Below, piece by piece: positions 16,907 through 26,050 of a stretch of DNA of 64,000 bases. The position numbers and the translations under genes were made by a program. The stretch spans positions 62,001 through 126,000 of the forward strand of contig NZ_OPYI01000002.1 in assembly GCF_900343085.1 (NCBI RefSeq), given 5' to 3'. The first letter of the stretch is position 1. Every line of letters begins with the position of its first letter. The notes under the pieces are model-generated. The model ran no database searches. It saw only the letters and a list, made by a program, of their open reading frames with translations, and had not been told where the DNA came from. The stretch comes from Aedoeadaptatus coli. GTDB lineage: Bacteria; Bacillota; Clostridia; Tissierellales; Peptoniphilaceae.

Positions 16907-17365
16907 TTATAATAGTTCGTCGATGTCGTGAACGATCTCTCGCGGCTCCATGTCCGCGGGGAAACGGCCACGCAAATGGCCCTCGCGGTCGATGAGGAAC
17001 TTTTCGAAATTCCAATGGACGGGATCTTCCCCATCCGTTAGAGCGGCAAAGAGCGGATGAGGATTGTCCCCCACCGCGTCGATTTTTGAAAACATGGGAA
17101 AGGTAATGCCGAAGCGGGATTTTACAAATTCCTCGATTGCCGGCTCATCTTCCGGCTCCTGGGCTCCGAACTGATTGCAGGGAAAACCGAAAACGACAAA
17201 GCCGTCGTCTTTGTAGCGCTCATAAATGCGCTGGAGCCCTTCGTACTGATGGGTGCATCCGCAGAGACTGGCCGTGTTCACTACCAAGACCACTTGCCCC
17301 TCGTATTCACTGAAATCGACAGTCTGTCCGTGAATGTCTTTTGCGGAAATCGAATACAAATTCAT
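16907..17365 (-). CDS. Glutathione peroxidase-family thiol peroxidase
   Basis: A 152-residue cytoplasmic peroxidase of the GPx family, probably thioredoxin-dependent as in most bacteria. The peroxidatic cysteine is C35 in VNTASLCGCT; there is no selenocysteine codon. FPCNQFGAQEP (61-71) and HWNFEKFLID supply the other active-site residues (Gln, Trp, Asn). Two oddities stand out: C37 gives a CGC pair where relatives usually have CGF, and the region EEFVKSRFGITFP lacks the cysteine that often resolves the enzyme. It has its own strong promoter at 17385-17413 and lies upstream of, and co-directional with, pstS. Confidence 0.9.
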   Translation of the reverse strand: MNLYSISAKDIHGQTVDFSEYEGQVVLVVNTASLCGCTHQYEGLQRIYERYKDDGFVVFGFPCNQFGAQEPEDEPAIEEFVKSRFGITFPMFSKIDAVGDNPHPLFAALTDGEDPVHWNFEKFLIDREGHLRGRFPADMEPREIVHDIDELL

Positions 17366-17384
17366 ACAATCCCTCCTTCCCTTT

Positions 17385-17413
17385 AGTATACGCTAAAATT
17401 TTTCCTTTCTCAA
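17385..17413 (-). promoter_or_regulatory. Sigma-A promoter of the peroxidase gene
   Basis: Minus-strand TTGAGA (17408-17413), 17-bp spacer, TATACT (17385-17390), 20 bases before the ATG, with a GGAGGG Shine-Dalgarno between. A 7+2+7 palindrome (AAAATGC/GCATTTT, 17417-17432) lies just upstream of the -35 and may be an operator. Confidence 0.7.
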
Positions 17414-17521
17414 TTTAAAATGCAAGCATTTTCACGCGTTGATAACCATCTGCTTTCGATAGACATCTTTCAAAAGAAAATCAACTTAACATCCAACATT
17501 ACTTGTATTTATAATAAATTC

Positions 17522-18658
17522 TTACGTTTGACGACGGTGCGCGTTTATCCATAAACTTTCGTACACGCCCAAGACAGCTTTCGCAAAATCATTGTCGTTA
17601 TAGATCTCTAGCGCTCCTTTTGTAGATCGGGTGCGCATGAGTCTGAAGCCGTTTAAAAATTCCTTTTTGTTTGTAAAAGACGTTCCATTCACTCCTTCTT
17701 TAAGTACGCCATTTAAACAATCGTCTCGTTGTACCAAGAGAGGCAATCCCGCCGCTAAAGCTTCCATATAGGTTAGGCCCTGGGTTTCTGCCTTGGACGC
17801 GGACACAAAGAGGTCGCCCAGGGCGTAATAGTTTTGAATCTCATCCCAAGGGACGCCACCGATAAAACATAGGTTGCGAATAGCCATGTCTTTCGCTTGC
17901 ATCTGTAGTCTCTCTTTTTCAGGACCATCCCCTACGATCAACAGCCCCACGTCTTCTTCTTCGATTTCCAACCGTTTATAGTATTCCAGCAATTTATCTG
18001 TCCTCTTCTCTTCTGCCAGCCTCCCAACGGATAACAGAGTGTAACCGGATGATAGGTTGAAGCGGTGCTTTAACCGTTGCACTTTCTTTGTGTCGTACGA
18101 TCTGAATTTATCAAGATCCAGTCCCGTAGGCACCACGTGAACATCGCGTATTACCCGGTATCCAAACAGTTTTTTTCTTACCTTCTCCGTCGGAACGATC
18201 ACGGCATCGGAATAGTTGCAAAACTTCGCACTTAAGGCGCATACCATTCGCTTCAGGCCTTCTGTTTTCGGCAAGGGCAGATAATGGATGCAATCTTCAT
18301 ACATCGTATGGTAGCTATGTATGTGAGGAATGCCAAATTTTTTCGCCACCTGCAAGCCCAATATGCCGACAGTAAATTCCGTTTGCGTGTGAATGACGTC
18401 CAGATGCATTTGCTTACACTTATGGATCCAATAGGGCGCGACGACCAAGGCCAATTGTCTGTCTTTAACGATCACCGGACTGACACTGGGCAGCCGATAG
18501 ATGCGTTCTTTAGGCGCGCTTTGTGTGTTTTTTGTTCGAGACGTAATCACATAGACGGTGTGGCCCATCCTTTCCAAGGCGCGCTTCAGTAAATAGGTAG
18601 AATGAGCTACTCCATTGATTTCGGGATAGTAAGTGTCTGTAAAGAGTCCGATTCGCAT
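17522..18658 (-). CDS. GT4 glycosyltransferase, probably 1,2-diacylglycerol glucosyltransferase
   Basis: A 378-residue GT-B glycosyltransferase of family GT4. The start MRIGLFTDTYYPEINGVAHS is typical of lipid glucosyltransferases (alMGS-like) and phosphatidylinositol mannosyltransferases. Acceptor-side HSYHTMYEDCIHYL and donor-site VGRLAEEKRTD and the EAETQGLTYMEALAAG-like segment (seen here as SKAETQGLTYMEALAAG) hold the EX7E motif. It probably works at the inner face of the membrane making glycolipid anchors for lipoteichoic acid-like polymers; the exact sugar and acceptor are inferred. An AAAGGAGG site precedes the ATG. It stands alone beside an insertion element. Confidence 0.82.
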   Translation of the reverse strand: MRIGLFTDTYYPEINGVAHSTYLLKRALERMGHTVYVITSRTKNTQSAPKERIYRLPSVSPVIVKDRQLALVVAPYWIHKCKQMHLDVIHTQTEFTVGILGLQVAKKFGIPHIHSYHTMYEDCIHYLPLPKTEGLKRMVCALSAKFCNYSDAVIVPTEKVRKKLFGYRVIRDVHVVPTGLDLDKFRSYDTKKVQRLKHRFNLSSGYTLLSVGRLAEEKRTDKLLEYYKRLEIEEEDVGLLIVGDGPEKERLQMQAKDMAIRNLCFIGGVPWDEIQNYYALGDLFVSASKAETQGLTYMEALAAGLPLLVQRDDCLNGVLKEGVNGTSFTNKKEFLNGFRLMRTRSTKGALEIYNDNDFAKAVLGVYESLWINAHRRQT

Positions 18659-18790
18659 AATGCCTCCTTTTACTTGAGTTTATCGAGGACTTATGGGATC
18701 GGTATGATTTTCTTGTAAAATGAAATTGTTTTTTCGCGCAAATATCTATTATCTTATGTCTTCTTTGATTTCTCCGTATGTAATAAACAT

Positions 18791-19459
18791 CCCCCGGCGT
18801 AGCCGGGAGTTTTCCTTTTTCGGCCCAAATAACCTGTATTACTAGCAGCGCCTGAAGGGCGTCGGTGGTCTGCTCGCGCTGACGTTGCTCGGCTACCCCT
18901 TAAAGGGGTTCGTCGTGTCAAAGGTTAGTTGCTCACTTATTTGATCCTCTTTCAACTGGTTTTGTATATACTCTTGAATCTTTTTAGCGTTTTTTCCAGC
19001 TGTATCAACGTAATAGCCTCGGCACCAAAACTGCCTTCCCCTATATTTAAATTTCAGGTCTCCCCATCGTTCATAGATCAAGATGCTGCTCTTCCCTTTT
19101 AGAAATCCCATGTATGAAGATACGGATAGTTTCGGCGGGATCTCTAGTAGCATATGAACGTGATCCGGACATACTTCCGCTTCGATTATGTTTACGCCTT
19201 TCCAACTACATAACTCGCGTAGAATCGCGCCTATTTCTAAGCGTTTCGATCCATAAAATACTTTTCGCCTGTATTTCGGAGCAAACACTACGTGATACTT
19301 ACAATTCCATTTTGTGTGTGATAGACTATGGGTGTGATTTAGTGATGTCATTATTCCCTCCTGATTGTGATTGGTTGGCAGACCTTTCTTATCATACCAT
19401 TCTGGGAATAACGGGTGATTATCGCTAAAGCTAAACGGAACCCCCGGTCTAACCGGGGG
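18791..19459 (-). mobile_element. IS200-type insertion sequence (tnpA only)
   Basis: An element of roughly 670-700 bp holding one Y1 transposase gene and no tnpB. It is flanked by stable short hairpins: CCCCCGGT/ACCGGGGG at 19441-19459 on the transposase 5' side and CCCGGC/GCCGGG at 18793-18807 on the 3' side. IS200/IS605 elements end in such subterminal palindromes instead of inverted repeats and make no target duplication, so the exact ends cannot be fixed from this copy. It sits between the glycosyltransferase gene and the terminator of the PFOR gene without breaking a gene. Confidence 0.82.
18893..19351 (-). CDS. tnpA: IS200-family Y1 (HUH) transposase TnpA
   Basis: A 152-residue single-strand transposase. 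The start region HTKWNCKYHVVFAPKYRRKV is characteristic of IS200; CPDHVHMLLEIPP carries the HUH metal-binding histidines near residues 62-68. The catalytic tyrosine is probably in the RGYYVDTAG segment near 115-123. The ATG at 19351 has a GGAGGG site, whereas the frame can be opened 46 codons further upstream through the element's hairpin, which is unlikely. The gene looks intact, so the element may be active. Confidence 0.92.
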   Translation of the reverse strand: MTSLNHTHSLSHTKWNCKYHVVFAPKYRRKVFYGSKRLEIGAILRELCSWKGVNIIEAEVCPDHVHMLLEIPPKLSVSSYMGFLKGKSSILIYERWGDLKFKYRGRQFWCRGYYVDTAGKNAKKIQEYIQNQLKEDQISEQLTFDTTNPFKG

Positions 19460-19470
19460 TTTTCTGATGC

Positions 19471-19503
19471 AAAAAAAGGACCAAGTCAATGACCTGGTCC
19501 TTT
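19471..19503 (-). terminator. Intrinsic terminator of the PFOR gene
   Basis: On the minus strand AAAGGACCAGGTC pairs with GACTTGGTCCTTT across a short loop and is followed by a run of Ts. It lies 20 bases after the PFOR stop, between that gene and the insertion element. Confidence 0.88.
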
Positions 19504-19522
19504 GATGTTTAATCGAAAGAGA

Positions 19523-22500
19523 TTAGCCGTTTAAACGTTCGTAGTTTTCGAAGCGTTCTTTGGCGTTTCTTTCAGCTGCTTCGTAGAGTGCTTCTGCACG
19601 TTCGGGGAACAGCTTCTTCAAGGACGTATAACGAACTTCGCCTTCGAGGAATTCTCTGTAAGGTTTCGTCGGTGCCTTGGAGTCTAAGCTGAAGGGGTTC
19701 TTGCCTTCATCTTTGAGAGTCGGGTTGTATCTGTACAGGTGCCAGTAACCGGTATCCACTGCTTTCTTTTCTTCAGCAATGGAAACGCCCATACCTTGGC
19801 GAATGCCGTGGTTGATACAGGGTGCGTAAGCGATTACTAAGGACGGTCCGTTGTAAGCTTCAGCTTCCTTGATGGCCTTGAGGGCTTGGTTCTTGTCGGC
19901 GCCGATGGCGATTTGTGCGACGTAAACGTAGCCGTAGCTGGTCATCATGAGGCCTAAGTCTTTCTTGCGAACTTCCTTACCGTTGGATGCGAATTTTGCA
20001 ACCGCAGCCGTCGGGGTAGCCTTGGAGGATTGACCACCGGTGTTGGAGTAAACTTCGGTATCGACGACCATGACGTTGATGTTTTCGCCACTGGCCAATA
20101 CGTGGTCTAATCCGCCGTAGCCGATGTCGTATGCCCAACCGTCACCGCCGAAGATCCATTGCGACGGTTTGATTAAGAGACGTTTCATGCTGCTGATGGA
20201 AGCCAAGAGGTTGTCCGCTTCAGCATTGCCGGTCTTCTTGTCGAGCAAGGGAAGAATCTTGGCAGCAGCTGCCTTGGTAACTTCGTAGCTGTCGGAGTCT
20301 TCTAACCAAGCGTCGAATGCTTTGGCGATTTCTTCGTCAGCGCCTAATTCCTTGAATTCTTCCATGTGTTTCTTAATGGTTGCTCTTTGTTGATCAACTG
20401 CAACCTTCATGCCGTAGCCGTATTCTGCGTTGTCTTCGAACAAGGAGTTCGCCCAAGAGGGACCTTGACCCTTGTCGTTGGTGCAGTAAGGCATACTCGG
20501 TGCGGAACCGCCCCAGATCGAGCTACAACCCGTTGCGTTTGCAATCATCATGTGATCGCCGAAGAGTTGAGTAACTAATTTGATATAGGGAGTTTCACCA
20601 CAGCCTGCGCAAGCGCCGGAGAATTCCAGGTGAGGCATGTGGAATTGCGAGTTCTTAACATTGTCTGCAGGAATTTGATCTTGCTTGGAAGATACGGTTT
20701 CTGCAAATTTCCAGTTGGCTTCTTGTTTTTCGAATTCTTCTTCGAAGGGTACCATGACAAGTGCTTTTTCCTTAGCGGGGCAAACTTGTGCACAGTTACC
20801 GCAACCGGTACAGTCGAGAGGAGAAACTTGAATGCGATATTCGAAGCCTTCCAGACCCTTACCGTTGGGTTTCTTCGTTTCGAAAGCTGCCGGTTTCTTT
20901 GCTGCTTCTTCTTCGTCTAATAAGAAGGGACGAATGACAGCGTGGGGGCAGACGAAGGAACATTGGTTACATTGGATACAGTTGTCGATTTGCCATTGAG
21001 GCACGTTCACTGCGATGCCGCGTTTTTCGTATCTGGAAGTACCGGACATGAAGGTACCGTCTTCCATGCCTTTGAATGCGCTGACGGGAAGGTCGTTACC
21101 TTCTTGGCGAGTCATGGGAACGAGGATGTCGTTGATGAATGCCGGTGCGCCTTCGATTTCGTGGGATTCGGTTTCGCTTAAGTTTGCCCATTCCTTCGGA
21201 TAGTCAACCTTGTGAGCAGCGTTCATACCTGCGTCAACTGCAGCGTAGTTCATGTTGACGATGTCTTCGCCCTTGTGACCGTAGTCTTTGACGATGGCTT
21301 CTTTTAATTTTTCAGCGGCAACATCTTCGGGAAGTACTTCGGAAAGTTTGAAGAAGGCTGCTTGCATTACCATGTTGGTACGGTTACCTAAGCCGACTTC
21401 GCCTGCGATCTTCGTTGCGTTGATGATGTAGAAGTCTACGTCATTTGCAGCGATGGAACGCTTCAGGCTTGCAGGAAGATTTTCTTCCAATTCAGCTTCA
21501 TCCCAGGTGGTGTTCAATAAGAAGGTACCGCCTTTTTTGATGCCGCGAAGCAGGTCGTATTGGTGTACGTAGGATTGCTTGGAGCAGGAGATGAAGTTTG
21601 CGGAAGTCAACAGGTACGTAGAGGTAATCTTGTTGTTACCGAAACGTAAGTGAGACATGGTAACGCCGCCGGATTTCTTCGAGTCATAGTCGAAGTAACC
21701 TTGTGCGTACATATCGGTGCCGTCGCCGATGATCTTGATGGCGCTCTTGTTTGCACCGACGGTACCGTCGGAACCGAAGCCCCAGAATTTGCAACCGATG
21801 GTTCCTTCCGGTTCGGTTTCGATAAATTCGTCGACATCCAAGGATAAGTTGGTGACGTCGTCAACAATACCGATGGTGAAACCGTCTTTCGGTTCGCTTG
21901 CACGCAGGTTCTTGTAAACTGCGAGGATTTGAGACGGGGTGGTGTCTTTGCTGCCTAAGCCGTAGCGGCCGCCGATAATAACCGGGCGATCGTCGCGGTC
22001 GTAGTACATGTCTTTAATGTCGAGTCTTAAGGGTTCAGCCGTTGCGCCTTTTTCTTTGGTGCGGTCTAAAACAGCCACTCTCTTAACGCTCTTCGGCATA
22101 GTGTCGAAGAAGTGTTTCTTAGAGAAGGGACGATAGAGGTGAACTTTCAGTACACCGACTTTTTCGCCCTTTGCGTTTAAGTAGTCGACAACTTCTTCAA
22201 TGGTTTCGGTTACGGAACCCATTGCTACGATGACATCTTCTGCGTTTTCGTCGCCGTAGTAGTTAAACAGGCCGTAGTTTCTGCCGGTTAATTCGGAGAT
22301 TTGTTTCATGTAATCTTCCGTAATACCGATAATGTCCGTGTAGAAGTGGTTAGCAGCTTCTACTTCTTGGAAGTAAATGTCGGGGTTTTGTGCAGTACCG
22401 CGTACTTCGGGATCTTGGGGAGCCAAAGCACGTGCTCTGAATGCATTGACTGCGTCCATGTCGACGAGTTTTGCCAAGTCGTCGTATTCGAGCACTTCGA

Positions 22501-23047
22501 TTTTTTGGATTTCGTGGGACGTACGGAAACCGTCGAAGAAGTGAACGAAGGGGACGCGGCCTTTGATTGCGGACAAGTGAGCAACACCGGCTAAGTCCAT
22601 GGCTTCTTGTACGGAACCGGATGCGAGTAATGCGAAACCGGATGCGCGAGCAGCCATAACGTCTTGGTGATCACCGAAAATGCTCAGCGCGTGGCTGGCT
22701 AATGCACGAGCTGCAACGTGGAATACGCCAGGAAGCAATTCCCCTGCAATCTTGTACATGTTCGGGAGCATCAGGAGAAGACCTTGAGATGCGGTGTAGG
22801 TCGTGGTCAAGGCACCTGCTTGAAGTGCACCGTGTACAGCACCTGCAGCGCCGGCTTCGGATTGCATTTCCTTTACAGATACTTCGTTGCCGAAAATATT
22901 CTTTCTGTGATTGCTTGCCCAGGCATCAATATGTTCTGCCATCGGGGATGAGGGCGTGATCGGGTAGATGCACGCCAGGTCAGAGAACGCATAAGCCACG
23001 TGCGCGGCCGCTGTGTTCCCGTCCATTGTTTTCATCGTCTTTGCCAT
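19523..23047 (-). CDS. nifJ: Pyruvate:ferredoxin (flavodoxin) oxidoreductase
   Basis: A 1174-residue homodimeric-type PFOR that converts pyruvate and CoA to acetyl-CoA and CO2 and reduces ferredoxin. In order: N-terminal pyrimidine-binding domain (MDGNTAAAHVAYAFSDLACI, then YPITPSSPMAEH), CoA/transketolase-C-like domains, a ferredoxin domain with two [4Fe-4S] motifs (CIQCNQCSFVCPHAV and CTGCGNCAQVCPAKE), and the TPP-binding domain with CAGCGETPYIKL, the proximal-cluster cysteines, GGDGWAYDIGYGG and VYSNTGGQSSK. An AGGAGG site precedes the ATG. It is monocistronic, with an extended -10 promoter. Reduced ferredoxin is the substrate of the Rnf complex encoded further on. Confidence 0.97.
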   Translation of the reverse strand: MAKTMKTMDGNTAAAHVAYAFSDLACIYPITPSSPMAEHIDAWASNHRKNIFGNEVSVKEMQSEAGAAGAVHGALQAGALTTTYTASQGLLLMLPNMYKIAGELLPGVFHVAARALASHALSIFGDHQDVMAARASGFALLASGSVQEAMDLAGVAHLSAIKGRVPFVHFFDGFRTSHEIQKIEVLEYDDLAKLVDMDAVNAFRARALAPQDPEVRGTAQNPDIYFQEVEAANHFYTDIIGITEDYMKQISELTGRNYGLFNYYGDENAEDVIVAMGSVTETIEEVVDYLNAKGEKVGVLKVHLYRPFSKKHFFDTMPKSVKRVAVLDRTKEKGATAEPLRLDIKDMYYDRDDRPVIIGGRYGLGSKDTTPSQILAVYKNLRASEPKDGFTIGIVDDVTNLSLDVDEFIETEPEGTIGCKFWGFGSDGTVGANKSAIKIIGDGTDMYAQGYFDYDSKKSGGVTMSHLRFGNNKITSTYLLTSANFISCSKQSYVHQYDLLRGIKKGGTFLLNTTWDEAELEENLPASLKRSIAANDVDFYIINATKIAGEVGLGNRTNMVMQAAFFKLSEVLPEDVAAEKLKEAIVKDYGHKGEDIVNMNYAAVDAGMNAAHKVDYPKEWANLSETESHEIEGAPAFINDILVPMTRQEGNDLPVSAFKGMEDGTFMSGTSRYEKRGIAVNVPQWQIDNCIQCNQCSFVCPHAVIRPFLLDEEEAAKKPAAFETKKPNGKGLEGFEYRIQVSPLDCTGCGNCAQVCPAKEKALVMVPFEEEFEKQEANWKFAETVSSKQDQIPADNVKNSQFHMPHLEFSGACAGCGETPYIKLVTQLFGDHMMIANATGCSSIWGGSAPSMPYCTNDKGQGPSWANSLFEDNAEYGYGMKVAVDQQRATIKKHMEEFKELGADEEIAKAFDAWLEDSDSYEVTKAAAAKILPLLDKKTGNAEADNLLASISSMKRLLIKPSQWIFGGDGWAYDIGYGGLDHVLASGENINVMVVDTEVYSNTGGQSSKATPTAAVAKFASNGKEVRKKDLGLMMTSYGYVYVAQIAIGADKNQALKAIKEAEAYNGPSLVIAYAPCINHGIRQGMGVSIAEEKKAVDTGYWHLYRYNPTLKDEGKNPFSLDSKAPTKPYREFLEGEVRYTSLKKLFPERAEALYEAAERNAKERFENYERLNG

Positions 23048-23085
23048 TTGAACCTCCTAATTTAACAACATTTTCCTATGACTCA

Positions 23086-23113
23086 ATTATATCAGTCATA
23101 AATTGAAATTCAA
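23086..23113 (-). promoter_or_regulatory. Promoter of the PFOR gene
   Basis: Minus-strand TTGAAT (23108-23113), 16-bp spacer and TATAAT (23086-23091), with TGA before the -10 making an extended TGATATAAT. It lies about 40 bases before the ATG. Confidence 0.7.
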
Positions 23114-23145
23114 GTCGTTGACCGAAGTATTCAATATTTCGATAT

Positions 23146-23173
23146 GTGAAAAAACAAACAATTCGTTTTTCAC
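23146..23173 (-). terminator. Candidate terminator after hprK
   Basis: An 8-bp inverted repeat GTGAAAAA/TTTTTCAC with a 12-base loop lies 29 bases after the hprK stop. It is AT-rich and so only a moderate candidate. Confidence 0.4.
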
Positions 23174-23201
23174 TAAATGTTTTTGTTTACGCTACAACTT
23201 T

Positions 23202-24146
23202 TTAATGATTGAGTTTATTTTTTTCGATGGAATCCAACACCCTTTGATTCAGTGCTTCCGCCGCATTGTAGCCCATTTCTTTCTGTTTGAAGTTCCGCGT
23301 GGCGATCTCGATAATCATGGATGTGTTGCGGCCGGTACGCATGGGAATTTCGATCTTGGGCACGGATTTTCCCAAGATTTCAATTTTATCGTCTTCCATG
23401 CCCAATCGGTTATAATCGGCGAAATCATCCCATTGGGTCAGTTCGATCACCAGTTCCACTTCTTTTTCCTCCATGATGCAACCGATACCAAAGAGGCGTT
23501 CCACGTCGATGATGCCGATGCCCCGGATTTCCATAAAGTGGCGGGTGATTTTCGGCGAGGTGCCGATGAGGCGATTGTCCAACATGCGGATGAGGACGGA
23601 GTCGTCGGCGATGAGTTTGTGGCCGCTGACGATGAGATCCAGGGCGGTTTCCGACTTGCCGATGCCGCTTTCGCCGGTGATTAATACGCCCACGCCGTAG
23701 ATGTCGAGGAGAATGCCGTGTTTTCTAATGGAGGGAGCCAGGGCCCGTTGCATATAGGTAATGATTTTGTAAAGGGCGATGCTCGTGGAATCGGCGGTAC
23801 GCAAGATGGTGCAATTGTTTTCGCGGGCGTAAGTGGGCATTTCCGGGAAGACTTCTTGATTTTTGGTGATGATCAGCACGGTGATCTTGTGTTCGAAGAA
23901 GGTCTTCAGTCGCATTTCCCGCACTTTCGGATCCAAGCCTTTTAAATAGCACCACTCGGCGCCGCCGATGACCTGAATGCGGTCGGCGACAAATTTCGTG
24001 TAGAAGCCGCAGAGTTGCAGGCCCGGTCGATTGCATTCCGAGGAATACAGGCGAACGGTGCGGGTGTTGTCCGCCAGTTGAATGACTTCGTAGTCGTTGT
24101 CCGCGATCAGCTGTTGCACGCTGACGCTTTGTTTTTTATTGCTCAT
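23202..24146 (-). CDS. hprK: HPr kinase/phosphorylase
   Basis: A 314-residue bifunctional kinase/phosphorylase acting on Ser46 of HPr, the master step of carbon catabolite control in Bacillota. The N-terminal domain is about 1-130; the catalytic core has KHGILLDIYG with the catalytic histidine near 143, P-loop GESGIGKSETALDL with K164, and the family signature MEIRGIGIIDVERLFG. The C-terminal K-M loop region VPKIEIPMRTGRN is present. The ATG at 24146 has a GGAGG site, so an 8-codon longer form is rejected. It overlaps the uvrC stop by 11 bases and is probably co-transcribed with it. Its partner ptsH is not in the window. Confidence 0.96.
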   Translation of the reverse strand: MSNKKQSVSVQQLIADNDYEVIQLADNTRTVRLYSSECNRPGLQLCGFYTKFVADRIQVIGGAEWCYLKGLDPKVREMRLKTFFEHKITVLIITKNQEVFPEMPTYARENNCTILRTADSTSIALYKIITYMQRALAPSIRKHGILLDIYGVGVLITGESGIGKSETALDLIVSGHKLIADDSVLIRMLDNRLIGTSPKITRHFMEIRGIGIIDVERLFGIGCIMEEKEVELVIELTQWDDFADYNRLGMEDDKIEILGKSVPKIEIPMRTGRNTSMIIEIATRNFKQKEMGYNAAEALNQRVLDSIEKNKLNH

Positions 24147-26001
24147 CTTTACCTCCGTGAAAGTGGTCATACAGGGATTGTGCCGCGGCTTTTGTCATGC
24201 CATCCACCGACGCGAGGCTTTCCACATCGGCGGCTTTTATTTTCGAAAGGGATTGAAAGGCCTGCATCAGGGCCTGTTTGCGCTTGGGCCCGATGCCGGG
24301 GATCACGTCCAGCTCCGACTGAAAGCTCGACTTCGCCCGCAGGCTCCTATGATAGGTAATGGCGAAGCGGTGGGCTTCTTCTTGAATTTGGTAGGTGAGG
24401 CGATAGATCGGGGAATTTTTTGCCACGCGAATCTCTTCTTTATTGAAGTAAATGCCCCGGGTCTTGTGAAAATCGTCTTTGACAAGGCCCGCCACGGGAA
24501 TGTCTAGGTTCAATTCTTCCAAGACGCTTAGGGCCTGGGTCACCTGCCCCTTTCCCCCGTCCATAAAGATGAGATCGGGGAATTTCGCGAAGCCCTTGCT
24601 CTCTCCGAGACCGGCCTTTTCTCTCAGGCCCCGCTTAAAGCGGCGGGTGAGCACTTCACGTAAGGACGCGTAATCGTCGGGCCCCACCACGTCTTTTATG
24701 CGGAAGCGGCGGTAGTCCGTCTTTTTCGGCAGGCCGTCTTCAAAGACCACCATGGAGCCCACGGATTCCACGCCGGAAATATTGGAGATGTCGTAGGCTT
24801 CGATGCGCTGAAGGGCGCCTTCCATGGTCAGGGCCTCCTGCAATGCCTCCAATGTATTCTCCACGGTTTTTTGTTTCGTGCGCATTTGATCGGAGTGCTT
24901 GTCCAACATGTCGATGGCGTTTTTTCTCACCATGGTCATGATCTGCTTCTTCTCGCCGATTTTCGGCACGACGACGTGGACATTGGCGCCTTTTTTCTCC
25001 GTGAGCATGGCCTCGATTAATTCCCGCTCATCGAAGTATTCGTGAACGTAGAGCTTGCCGGGAATGTAGGCGGTGCCGTGGTAAAACTGGGTGATAAAGG
25101 CTTTTAAAAGTTGCCCCGGGCTGTCGCCGTAGGGATTTTCCATAAAGAAATGTTCCCGGCCCATGTTTTTTCCCCGGCGGAAGAAGAAAATCTGGATGCA
25201 CACGTCCCGCCCTTGGGCCGCGAGGCCGATGACGTCGAATTCGTCGTCTTTTCCCGCCGCCGTGATCCGTTGCTTTTCCGTCAAGGTATAGAGGGCCTGA
25301 AGCTTGTCCCGAATGGCCGCCGCCTTTTCAAATTCCAGGGCCCTGCTGGCCGCTTTCATCTCCTCTTCCAGCTCGTCGATAAAAGGCACTTTCTTGCCAT
25401 CGAGAAAATCCTCGATGCCTGAAATGTAGCCGGCGTAGTCGTCGGCGGAGACGGCACCGATGCATGGACCGGCGCAGCGATGGATGTGGTAGTTTAAACA
25501 GGGCCGCACCACGGGATTGGGCTTGGATAAATCCAGTTTGCAATTTCTTAAGGGAAAGCGCTCGTGGAGAATGTCGATGGCGGAATTTACCGCCAAGACG
25601 TCGGGAAAGGGACCGTAGTAGCGGGCGCCGTCTTTAAGGATGCGCCGCGTCTTCATGAGCCGCGGAAAGGGCTCGTTGGTTATTTTAATGTAGGGGTACT
25701 GCTTGTCGTCGCGAAGCAAAATATTGTACTTGGGCAAGTACTCTTTGATTAAATTGGATTCCAGAATCAAGGATTCCAATTCGCTCGAGACGATAATGTA
25801 TTCGAAGTCTTCGATGTGGGCGACCATGCTCCGCACTTTCTTGTCTTTTTTTCCGTAGGACCCGAAGTACTGCCGCACCCGTTTTTTTAAATTTTTCGCC
25901 TTCCCCACGTAAATAATCTGATCCAGTTTGTTCTTCATTAAGTAGACGCCGGGATCGTCGGGCAAGGTCTTTAATTTTTCTCGTATGGCTACCTGACTCA
26001 T
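24136..26001 (-). CDS. uvrC: Excinuclease ABC subunit UvrC
   Basis: A full-length 621-residue UvrC making both incisions in nucleotide excision repair. In order: GIY-YIG nuclease domain (about 15-95, PGVYLMKNK and IIYVGKAKNLKKRVRQYF), UVR motif for UvrB binding (about 205-240, FEKAAAIRDKL), RNase H-like endonuclease domain (YDISNISGVESVGSMVVF, then LIFMDGGKGQV), and C-terminal helix-hairpin-helix pair (VIPGIGPKRKQALM). It precedes hprK and follows a terminator after the comEA-like gene. Confidence 0.97.
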   Translation of the reverse strand: MSQVAIREKLKTLPDDPGVYLMKNKLDQIIYVGKAKNLKKRVRQYFGSYGKKDKKVRSMVAHIEDFEYIIVSSELESLILESNLIKEYLPKYNILLRDDKQYPYIKITNEPFPRLMKTRRILKDGARYYGPFPDVLAVNSAIDILHERFPLRNCKLDLSKPNPVVRPCLNYHIHRCAGPCIGAVSADDYAGYISGIEDFLDGKKVPFIDELEEEMKAASRALEFEKAAAIRDKLQALYTLTEKQRITAAGKDDEFDVIGLAAQGRDVCIQIFFFRRGKNMGREHFFMENPYGDSPGQLLKAFITQFYHGTAYIPGKLYVHEYFDERELIEAMLTEKKGANVHVVVPKIGEKKQIMTMVRKNAIDMLDKHSDQMRTKQKTVENTLEALQEALTMEGALQRIEAYDISNISGVESVGSMVVFEDGLPKKTDYRRFRIKDVVGPDDYASLREVLTRRFKRGLREKAGLGESKGFAKFPDLIFMDGGKGQVTQALSVLEELNLDIPVAGLVKDDFHKTRGIYFNKEEIRVAKNSPIYRLTYQIQEEAHRFAITYHRSLRAKSSFQSELDVIPGIGPKRKQALMQAFQSLSKIKAADVESLASVDGMTKAAAQSLYDHFHGGKDEQ

Positions 26002-26022
26002 GACACGCTCCTGGAAACTAGT

Positions 26023-26050
26023 AAAAAACTGACCCCGTCGGTCAGTTTTA
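26023..26050 (-). terminator. Intrinsic terminator after the comEA-like gene
   Basis: AAAACTGACC pairs with GGTCAGTTTT around a four-to-five-base loop, followed by TTAC. The hairpin begins at the stop codon of the comEA-like gene (26048-26050) and closes that operon before uvrC. Confidence 0.8.

Noticed and set aside
16907-17365. Selenocysteine in the peroxidase
   Set aside because: The active-site codon is a normal cysteine codon and no in-frame TGA is present.
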